This document shows positions 1 through 5,738 of a DNA stretch of 8,435 nt, piece after piece. The notes under the pieces were generated by a model. That model searched no databases. It was not told the DNA's origin and was given only the letters and a program-made list of their open reading frames with translations. The position numbers were made by a program, and so were the translations under genes. Every line of letters begins with the position of its first letter. Position 1 is the stretch's first letter. Source of the DNA: Pseudomonadota bacterium (GTDB taxonomy: Bacteria > Pseudomonadota > Gammaproteobacteria > Burkholderiales > Burkholderiaceae_D); assembly GCA_023422955.1 (NCBI GenBank), contig JAFAGG010000120.1:1-8435 (forward strand), read 5' to 3'.

Positions 1-22
1 CGGAGATGTGTATACGAGACTG
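1..22. other. Residual Nextera/Tn5 adapter (artefact)
   Basis: Bases 4-22 match the 19-base Tn5 mosaic end AGATGTGTATAAGAGACAG at 17 of 19 positions (mismatches at 15 and 21). The preceding CGG matches the bases that come before the mosaic end in the Illumina Nextera read-2 adapter, giving 20 of 22 overall. The orientation is that of a read running out of the insert into adapter at a contig end. The two mismatches probably let it escape trimming. The coding frame entering it stops resembling its family at the same place. Treat these bases as non-biological. Confidence 0.93.
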
Positions 23-1536
23 CTGGCCCGCCACGGCTCCAGCGCAGGATCGCTTTCTATGTCGGCGCAGATGATGGGAGTGCCGCTGCGTATGCTGCGC
101 CCGGCCGGGCCGGCACCGGAGGGATCGCTGTCCGACCAGCTGACGTGCAGCTGCTGGATATAGGCCTCTCCTCCCTCAGCGCCCACGGCGGCGCCAATCT
201 GCACACGCTTGCTCTCCTCGTCGCCCCGATAGCCTACCCAGGCCAGGCGATAGGCTCCGATTTCAACGGCCGACCGGCATACCTGGTGCAGCAATTCGCT
301 TTCCACTTCGGTACGTATCAACGCTTCATTGAAACGGCTCAGCATGTGCAAGGCACGATTGGTGCGCTGCAGTTCCAGCGAGGTCTGCTTTTGCATTGTC
401 ACATCGCGGAAATAAACCGCCAGCCCTTCCTCGGACGGATAGGCGCGCACTTCCAGCCATACGCCCAGCGGCGCGAAAAATTCTTCAAACACCACGGTGA
501 CGTGCTGTTCCAGCGCGCGATGATAAGGCTCGAAGAGGCTCTCCGCCATCGTTCCGCTGAACTCTTCCCACAGGCATTTCCCCAGCATGCCGCCGCCCTT
601 GCGCTGCAACAGGCGCTCGGCTTCCTTGTTGACATAGGTGAAGCGCCAGTCCCGGTCCAGGGTATAGAAAGCATCGGTAATGCTATCCAGCGTCGTGGTC
701 AGGCGCTCCGCCAGGTTGCGTACATGTTCTTCCGTCAGCCGCCGGTCATGGATATCGGTGGCGGTGCCATACCATTTGATGATCACGCCCTGATCGTCGC
801 GTATCGGAACGGCCCGCACCAGGTGCCAGCGGTATTCGTCCGACGATGCATTGAACAGCCGGTATTCGATCAGGAAAATTCTGCCGCTTTGGGTAGAGTG
901 CTTCCAGGCCATCAGCACGCGCCGGGAGTCATCGGGATGCACCGCGCGTATCCACCTGTCCTCGGGGCTTTGCGTGAGCGGCATGCCGGTGTATTGATCG
1001 CCGGCCTGGCTGATGTAATCCAGCGTGCCAGCCGCATCGGCGGTCCAGACGATTTGCGGCATGGCATCGGCCAGCTGGTGGAAGCTCTGCCGGCTGTTGA
1101 GCACGTCTTGCGCCGCCTGCTTGTCTTGCGTGATGTCCTGGAACGCGCCTTCGATGCGCACGATGCGCCCGTCCTCGTCGCGCACCGCCTCGCCGATCAC
1201 GCGCACTGCCAGCAAGCGTCCACGCGCGGTGCGGAGTTCAAATTCATCATCGAAGGGCGCGCCCTCGTTGGCACAGTGCGCCAGGGCCGCCGCCAGCTTT
1301 TCGCGGCTGGGCGAGGTATACAGCGCCAGCGCTTCCTCCAGCGGCAGCACCACATCGTAGGGAAACTCCAGGATGGTATAGATCTGTTCCGACCACAACA
1401 GCCGTTTCTCCGGCAAATCCAGCGCCCAGCCGGCAATATGCGCCAGCCGCCCCGCGATCGTCAGCAGATTGCGGGTCAAATAAGGCCCTGTTGTATTCCC
1501 AGTAAGAGCCGGCTTGTCGGAATCGTCTTTTGCCAT
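1..1536 (-). CDS. PAS-PAS-PAS-GAF sensory protein, 3' truncated by contig end
   Basis: An open frame of 512 codons runs off the window without a stop. Residues 29-137 form a PAS_3-like domain (GWALD, LLWSEQIYTI, ending FQDIT). Residues 151-263 are a second PAS (MPQIVWTADAAG, HPDD, ending GTATDIHD). Residues 278-380 are a third (DSITDAFYTLDRDWRFTYVN, ending YFRDVT). From about 399 a GAF domain starts (RFNEALIRTE, GAYRLAWVGY, GTPIICADIESDPALEPWR). No membrane segment is visible, so it is probably a cytoplasmic sensor. Residues 506-512 and part of 505 come from adapter, so authentic protein ends near residue 504. The missing C-terminus would hold the output; in related proteins this is GGDEF/EAL or histidine kinase, and I cannot tell which. 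The ATG lies 19 bases after the upstream stop, implying co-transcription. The start is uncertain: the purine run GAGAAG is about 14 bases away, and an in-frame ATG at 1581 would overlap the upstream gene. Confidence 0.9.
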   Translation of the reverse strand, partial: MAKDDSDKPALTGNTTGPYLTRNLLTIAGRLAHIAGWALDLPEKRLLWSEQIYTILEFPYDVVLPLEEALALYTSPSREKLAAALAHCANEGAPFDDEFELRTARGRLLAVRVIGEAVRDEDGRIVRIEGAFQDITQDKQAAQDVLNSRQSFHQLADAMPQIVWTADAAGTLDYISQAGDQYTGMPLTQSPEDRWIRAVHPDDSRRVLMAWKHSTQSGRIFLIEYRLFNASSDEYRWHLVRAVPIRDDQGVIIKWYGTATDIHDRRLTEEHVRNLAERLTTTLDSITDAFYTLDRDWRFTYVNKEAERLLQRKGGGMLGKCLWEEFSGTMAESLFEPYHRALEQHVTVVFEEFFAPLGVWLEVRAYPSEEGLAVYFRDVTMQKQTSLELQRTNRALHMLSRFNEALIRTEVESELLHQVCRSAVEIGAYRLAWVGYRGDEESKRVQIGAAVGAEGGEAYIQQLHVSWSDSDPSGAGPAGRSIRSGTPIICADIESDPALEPWRASSLVYTSP

Positions 1537-1555
1537 GGCAGGCTGCTTTTTCTTC

Positions 1556-4500
1556 TCAATGAAAACGGCTTGCACCGTCATGCTCTGCACCGGCCGGCCA
1601 GCTATTGAACTGCGACCAGTTTCCATTCATCAGCAACACCTCGAATTCGTCGGCGCTCACCGGCGGACTGAAGATGAAGCCCTGCGCGCTCTGGCACTCG
1701 CGCGACTTCAGGTAGGCAAGCTGCTCGGCGGTTTCCACGCCGCCGGCCACCACGCCTATACCCAGGTTGTGCGCCAGGCTGATGATGGCAGAGGTGATGG
1801 CGGAATCTTCGCGCCGGTGCGGCAGATGGCGCACGAAGGCCTTGTCGATTTTCAGCGCATCCACTTCCAGCCCCTGCAATTGCCTTAATGTCGTGCTACC
1901 GGTGCCGAAGTTGTCGAGCATGATGCGTATGCCCAGCGCGCGCAGCGCCGCCAGCTGCTGCTTGATTTCCGGGCGCTGCGTCAGCAGGGCTTCCTGTATT
2001 TCCAGTTCCAGCGACGACGCGGCCAACCCGGTTTCCTTCAGTACGCGCGGCACCATGGCCATGAACTCCGGATCGTTGAACTGGCGCGCCGAGCAATTGA
2101 CCGACACGCGCAACTCGGACAGACCCTGCTGCTGCCAGCGCCGGGTTTGCAAGCACGCTTGGCGCAAGGCCCACACGCCGATTTCGACGATGATGCCGGA
2201 CTCTTCGGCCACGCCCAGGAAGTCGCGCGGCGGCAGCATGTCGAGTTCGCTCGCATGCCAGCGCAGCAAGGCTTCTACCGTGGACACCTTCCAGCTATGC
2301 AGGTCGATCTGCGGCTGGTAATACAGTTCGAACTGCTGGCTTTGCAAGGCGCGGCGCAAGGCTTGCACGCGCTGGTCGCGCGAGGCGAGCTCGTCGGCCA
2401 GCTCGAAGGTATAGAACTGGACGTTATGACGGCCGGCATGCTTGGCGCGGTACAAGGCAAGGTCGGCGCGCTTGAGCAACTCCACCGGATTGCAGGCATC
2501 GCGCGGAAACAGCGCCACGCCTATGCTGGCGCCGCTGATCACGCCCCGGTCTTCCAGCACATAAGGCTCGCCCAGTTGCCGGATCAGCTTGAGCGCAAGC
2601 GTTTCAGCGGCTTGCGGCTGGGTGCTTTCCCTTTGGATGACGACGAATTCGTCGCCGCCCAGCCGCGCCACGAAATCGGTTTCGCGCAAGGTGGCGCGGA
2701 TACGCAGCGACACTTCCTTCAGCAGCAAGTCGCCGATGTGATGACCGAAGGTATCGTTGACCAGCTTGAAGCGATCCAGGTCCAGTACCAGCAGCGCAAA
2801 ACCGGATCGGTTGCGCTCGGATAAGGCGATGGCCTGATGCAGCTCCTCGGAAAATCTCACGCGGTTATGCAAGCCGGTCAGTGCATCGTGATTGGCGAGA
2901 AAATGGGTTTGCTCTTCTTCCAGCCGCTGCACCGTCTGGTCGCGCATGATCTTGACGAAGCCGCGCAGGCTGCCGTCCGGATGCCAGGTCGGCGTGGTGG
3001 CGCCGGCGGCCCAGAACTTGCTGCCATCGCGCCGCATATGCCAGCGGTCGTCATCGGCGCGGCCTTCGTAGCGCGCCCTGTCCAGTTCTCGCTTCGACAT
3101 GCCGTGCGCGCGATCTTCCGGCGTAAACAGCATGTCGAAATGCTGACCCTGCGCTTCGTCCCTGCTGTAACCCAGTATCTTTTCCGCGCCGCTATTCCAG
3201 CTTTCTATCCTTCCGTCGGGCGATAGCAGCATGATCGCGTATTCCGGGGAGGCCTCGACCAGCAGCGCATAGTTTTGCTGCGACTGGCGCAATGCGCGTT
3301 CGGCTTGCACGCGCTGCGTGATGTCGGTATGCGTTTCCAGAAAACGCGCGGCGCGGCCATCCTGATAATCCAGCACCCACTGGCTGAGCACGATCAGTTG
3401 CCGGCCATCGGCCGCCGTGTTGGTCAGCTCTCCTTCCCAGTAACCCTGCTGCTGGGCCGTGTTCAGGATTTGCTCCAGCGGCACGGAGAATTGCGTGCGC
3501 AACAATTCATGGCTTATCCGCCCTATCGCATCGTCGCGGCGGAATTTGTATAAACGTTCGGCGCCGCAATTCCAGTAGCCGATCACATCCTCCGGCAAGA
3601 TGCGCACGATGATGGCGTCGCGCGTGAGGTTCAGCAGGGCAGCCTGTTCGCGCAGGCGGTGCGCCTCGTGAGCGAGGGCGCTCTCGCGCCGCTTTTGCTC
3701 GGTGATGTCGTGAAACAGGGCCACCACGCCCGTATCCTGTCCCTCCCGGCCGTCCTGGGCGTCGGGGTTGAACCAGGGCGTGGCATTGATCGATACGCAC
3801 ACCGGCAAGGCCCGGTGTGGCGAGCGTACCAGTGCAATGCGCTGATAAACCGGCAAGCCGGAAAGCGCGACGCAGACCGGATGCCTGGCAGCGGCTATCG
3901 GCGTCATGCCGTCTGCTTCCAGCAGCGCCAGCTCATCGGGCCACTGACTGACGTGCGCGGGCGGCATCTGCCATCCGAACATCAGGCAGGCGGCAGGATT
4001 CGCGATCAGGATCTTGCCCTGTCTGTCACAGACCACGACGGCGTCGGCCATGTTGTCGATCAGATGAGAAGTGAGCGCGGATTGCTGCTGCCATGCCGGT
4101 GCCGGTGCCGGCACGGGCTTTGTATCGGTGCTGCTGGCAACGCCAAGTTTTGCAAGCTGCTCGGGAAACGGCTGCAGCGAAAGCGACACGGCAATCGCCC
4201 TACCTTCCTTGTGGCGCGCCTGCGCGGCTATGCACATGCCGTGTTCTACGCTCACTCCCTTGCCGTCAGCAGCCGGCAGCACGTCATGCGACAGCAAGGC
4301 ATCGGGCGACTGCAGCAGCGTATCCGCCAGGGTCTTTCCGCGCATTTCTTCCGCGGTCCAGCCAAACAGCGCTTGCGCCTGCTCTGACCATTCCAGGATG
4401 CGATTTTGTTCGTCCAGCACCATGACGGCATCCGCGGCATTGCCGAGCAAGACCTGGTAACGCGGCCGCGAAGGAAGAGAAGGCTCCGAAATTCCAGTCA

Positions 4501-4567
4501 TGGCAAGGGCAGCATGAGAAATGTGACTGTGGGACAAAAGGCCTGCGCCAAGGTTCGTTACTTTCAC
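1556..4567 (-). CDS. PAS(x4)-GGDEF-EAL protein; active-type cyclase, degenerate EAL
   Basis: This 1003-residue cytoplasmic signalling protein concerns cyclic di-GMP. Four PAS domains lie at about 36-130, 165-292, 308-418 and 430-546, followed by GGDEF at about 555-717 and EAL at about 735-980. The GGDEF domain looks competent: DALTGLHNR at 561-569, GGDEF at 637-641 and an inhibitory RxxD site (R628, D631) five residues before it. In the EAL domain E765 (EAL), N824, E856, E859, D885, K906, E945 and Q962 are kept. The second Asp of DDFG is Asn886, the usual Thr of ExTE is Gln858, and the Glu of AEGVE (E352 in RocR) is Gly942. Synthesis of c-di-GMP is likely and hydrolysis unlikely. A Pro/Ala linker (151-159) separates PAS1 and PAS2. 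The start used is GTG at 4567; ATG at 4501 (residue 23) is equally possible, and neither has a clear Shine-Dalgarno sequence. It is first in an operon with the PAS-GAF gene. Domain identity is firm; loss of EAL activity is inference. Confidence 0.95.
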   Translation of the reverse strand: MKVTNLGAGLLSHSHISHAALAMTGISEPSLPSRPRYQVLLGNAADAVMVLDEQNRILEWSEQAQALFGWTAEEMRGKTLADTLLQSPDALLSHDVLPAADGKGVSVEHGMCIAAQARHKEGRAIAVSLSLQPFPEQLAKLGVASSTDTKPVPAPAPAWQQQSALTSHLIDNMADAVVVCDRQGKILIANPAACLMFGWQMPPAHVSQWPDELALLEADGMTPIAAARHPVCVALSGLPVYQRIALVRSPHRALPVCVSINATPWFNPDAQDGREGQDTGVVALFHDITEQKRRESALAHEAHRLREQAALLNLTRDAIIVRILPEDVIGYWNCGAERLYKFRRDDAIGRISHELLRTQFSVPLEQILNTAQQQGYWEGELTNTAADGRQLIVLSQWVLDYQDGRAARFLETHTDITQRVQAERALRQSQQNYALLVEASPEYAIMLLSPDGRIESWNSGAEKILGYSRDEAQGQHFDMLFTPEDRAHGMSKRELDRARYEGRADDDRWHMRRDGSKFWAAGATTPTWHPDGSLRGFVKIMRDQTVQRLEEEQTHFLANHDALTGLHNRVRFSEELHQAIALSERNRSGFALLVLDLDRFKLVNDTFGHHIGDLLLKEVSLRIRATLRETDFVARLGGDEFVVIQRESTQPQAAETLALKLIRQLGEPYVLEDRGVISGASIGVALFPRDACNPVELLKRADLALYRAKHAGRHNVQFYTFELADELASRDQRVQALRRALQSQQFELYYQPQIDLHSWKVSTVEALLRWHASELDMLPPRDFLGVAEESGIIVEIGVWALRQACLQTRRWQQQGLSELRVSVNCSARQFNDPEFMAMVPRVLKETGLAASSLELEIQEALLTQRPEIKQQLAALRALGIRIMLDNFGTGSTTLRQLQGLEVDALKIDKAFVRHLPHRREDSAITSAIISLAHNLGIGVVAGGVETAEQLAYLKSRECQSAQGFIFSPPVSADEFEVLLMNGNWSQFNSWPAGAEHDGASRFH

Positions 4568-4826
4568 AACAGGAACCCGGCATTCGGACGGCTTTTCAGC
4601 CTAACGCATTGAAACCCGACACTTTTGCTCAGTGACAATGCTGCGCCATTTGACCGGGAGAAGCGTTCGATTCCCCGCAAAGACAGGTGGTTTGGTGGGG
4701 GAGTACCGCACCGGCGGCGAGGGAAAGCATGCGGTGGAAGAGGTGTTCGCACTCGGTCCTGGCGTCGGACACAATGAGGCGCACCGGAGCTGCCGGAAAA
4801 TGATCCCGCTTATTTTTCCGTGATTG
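4568..4826. other. Non-coding leader/upstream region of the GGDEF-EAL gene
   Basis: About 260 bases lie between the ompW terminator and the GGDEF-EAL start, and no gene could be supported in them. Short open frames exist on both strands but lack family resemblance and ribosome binding sites. The promoter of the signalling operon should be here, reading minus. The only -35-like hexamer I noted is TTGTCA on the minus strand near 4635-4640, with no good -10 at the right distance. A small hairpin with a GAAA loop (minus strand GGCTGAAAAGCC, 4590-4601) lies in the predicted mRNA leader. I did not see the conserved core of a GEMM c-di-GMP riboswitch. Confidence 0.4.
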
Positions 4827-4859
4827 AAAAAAACGGCATACAGCCAAAGCCGCATGCCG
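4827..4859 (-). terminator. Rho-independent terminator of ompW
   Basis: Read on the minus strand, an 11-bp stem (9 Watson-Crick pairs and 2 G-U wobbles; arms 4849-4859 and 4834-4844) with a 4-base loop is followed directly by seven T residues (4827-4833). It lies 55 bases beyond the ompW stop codon and should insulate ompW from the signalling operon downstream on the same strand. Confidence 0.9.
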
Positions 4860-4914
4860 CAAAGGACTAACTCAAGGAAATCTTATCGAGGCCCTGGCGG
4901 CCCCGCGTGCCGGA

Positions 4915-5520
4915 TCAGAAGCGATAACCGACACCTACGCCAATCAGCAGCGGATCGACCTTGACCTTGCTGATCTTGGTGCCGGCGGCATCATAGACAT
5001 CGCTGCGGATCTGGATTTTTTTCACATCCAGGTTCAAGGACCAGTGCTTGTCCAGCTTGTAATCCACGCCGGCCTGCAGCGCAAAGCCCAGGCTGTCGTT
5101 TTCCAGCTTCAGGCCGCCCATTTTTTCACTGCCCAGGCGGGTGTAGTTCGCGCCCACGCCGACATAGGGACTGATTGTCGATTCCGGCGTGAAGTGATAC
5201 TGCAGGGTCAGCGTCGGCGGCAAGTGCTTGAAGCTGCCGACATAAGCGCCGTCCAGATAGACGCTGTGCTTTTGCGGCACGGTCAGGATCAGTTCGGCAG
5301 CCAGGTTCGGCGTGAAGAAGTAGGAAATATCCACTTCGGGAATCATCTTGTCGCTCACCGAGATACGGTCGGCTGCACCGGTGCCGCCCACGAGATCAGA
5401 CTTGTCGGCGGGATCGAGATGCACGGCGCGTACGCGCACCTGCCACGGACTTTCCTGGGCCATGACATTGGCAGACAGTGCAAGGGCGAGAGCGGAGAGA
5501 ACCAGCGTAGTGCGTTTCAT
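4915..5520 (-). CDS. ompW: OmpW family outer-membrane porin
   Basis: This 201-residue protein is the usual length for OmpW, an eight-stranded beta-barrel in the outer membrane that provides a path for small hydrophobic molecules and is often tied to stress or respiratory state. Residues 1-21 form a signal peptide (MKRTT, a hydrophobic run, then VMA with cleavage expected before Q22). The mature start WQVRVRAVHLDP matches the family's first strand. The typical HLPPTLTLQYHF block is at 99-110 and SPYVGVGANY at 117-126. The C-terminus GVGYRF ends in the aromatic residue recognised by the BAM assembly machinery. AGAAGG five bases before the ATG supports the start. It stands alone: a terminator follows, and the upstream gene is divergent. 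A perfect FNR box in the promoter suggests induction when oxygen is low, agreeing with the FNR dependence known for E. coli ompW. The transported substrate cannot be read from sequence. Confidence 0.95.
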   Translation of the reverse strand: MKRTTLVLSALALALSANVMAQESPWQVRVRAVHLDPADKSDLVGGTGAADRISVSDKMIPEVDISYFFTPNLAAELILTVPQKHSVYLDGAYVGSFKHLPPTLTLQYHFTPESTISPYVGVGANYTRLGSEKMGGLKLENDSLGFALQAGVDYKLDKHWSLNLDVKKIQIRSDVYDAAGTKISKVKVDPLLIGVGVGYRF

Positions 5521-5525
5521 GATTA

Positions 5526-5531
5526 CCTTCT
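5526..5531 (-). promoter_or_regulatory. Ribosome binding site of ompW
   Basis: AGAAGG on the minus strand, five bases before the ATG at 5520, is a good Shine-Dalgarno match. It fixes the start that yields a proper signal peptide. Confidence 0.8.
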
Positions 5532-5552
5532 TTCGTTGTGACTGATGGGACC

Positions 5553-5558
5553 AGTGTA
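5553..5558 (-). promoter_or_regulatory. Predicted -10 element of the ompW promoter
   Basis: The minus-strand hexamer TACACT matches TATAAT at 4 of 6 positions. A start seven bases downstream would be at 5546, giving a 25-base leader before the ompW ATG. From that start the FNR box is centred at -41.5, the class II activator position. There is no good -35 hexamer, as expected for an activator-dependent promoter. The start site itself is inferred. Confidence 0.6.
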
Positions 5559-5580
5559 GAAATCCGGCAACTCAAAAACG

Positions 5581-5594
5581 TTGATCTAAATCAA
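5581..5594. promoter_or_regulatory. FNR/Anr binding site (perfect consensus)
   Basis: TTGATCTAAATCAA matches the FNR consensus TTGAT-N4-ATCAA at every defined base, and the flanking G5580/C5595 extends the symmetry to 6-bp arms. FNR-family proteins with an oxygen-labile iron-sulphur cluster bind this site when oxygen is low. It lies 60 bases upstream of the ompW start codon and 144 bases from ettA, so ompW is the likely target. A related Crp/FNR regulator such as Dnr could use the same site. Confidence 0.85.
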
Positions 5595-5599
5595 CCAAT

Positions 5600-5620
5600 A
5601 ACCATTTCATGAAAATGGTT
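5600..5620. promoter_or_regulatory. Palindromic element between ompW and ettA
   Basis: Arms AACCATTT (5600-5607) and AAATGGTT (5613-5620) form an 8-bp inverted repeat with a 5-base centre. A perfect 10-bp palindrome TTTCATGAAA (5605-5614) is nested in it. It begins six bases beyond the FNR box and is centred near -64 of the predicted ompW start. Its size and symmetry suit a dimeric transcription factor. No T-tract follows, so a terminator is unlikely. The regulator is unknown. Confidence 0.5.
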
Positions 5621-5712
5621 TAAGGAATATCAAAGGGACTTGCCGGCGACTGTGCTAGGGCCAGTCCTTGCTCCCGGCTCTGCAGGCAAATGGGGTATCC
5701 TTGCAGCTTTCT

Positions 5713-5718
5713 TATATT
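5713..5718 (+). promoter_or_regulatory. Possible -10 element for ettA
   Basis: TATATT resembles the -10 consensus at 5 of 6 positions and lies 20 bases before the ettA ATG. No acceptable -35 hexamer stands 16-18 bases upstream, and the leader would be only about 14 bases. A different promoter within 5621-5712 is quite possible. I saw nothing else in that stretch. Confidence 0.25.
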
Positions 5719-5738
5719 GCTGAAGACGGACTCCCTAC

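Noticed and set aside
145..1608. Plus-strand open frame of 487 codons
   Set aside because: It is antisense to the PAS-GAF gene and the end of the GGDEF-EAL gene. It has no recognisable domain or ribosome binding site, while the minus strand gives clear PAS and GAF motifs.
4093..4111. Tandem GCCGGT repeats
   Set aside because: They are the codons of a Pro/Ala-rich linker between PAS domains of the GGDEF-EAL protein; low-complexity coding sequence explains them.
3659..4387. Plus-strand open frame of 242 codons within the GGDEF-EAL gene
   Set aside because: It is antisense to conserved PAS domains, shows no recognised motifs, and several other antisense frames overlap the same stretch.
4660..4680. 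GTTCGATTC, resembling a tRNA T-loop
   Set aside because: The flanking bases do not pair into a T-arm, and no anticodon arm, D-arm or acceptor stem is found around it.
4632..4823. Short plus-strand frame of 63 codons in the intergenic region
   Set aside because: It has no ribosome binding site and no recognisable sequence features, and it ends just before the minus-strand terminator. It is best treated as non-coding.
4568..4826. c-di-GMP riboswitch in the leader of the GGDEF-EAL gene
   Set aside because: I could not find the conserved GEMM core or its paired helices on the minus strand.
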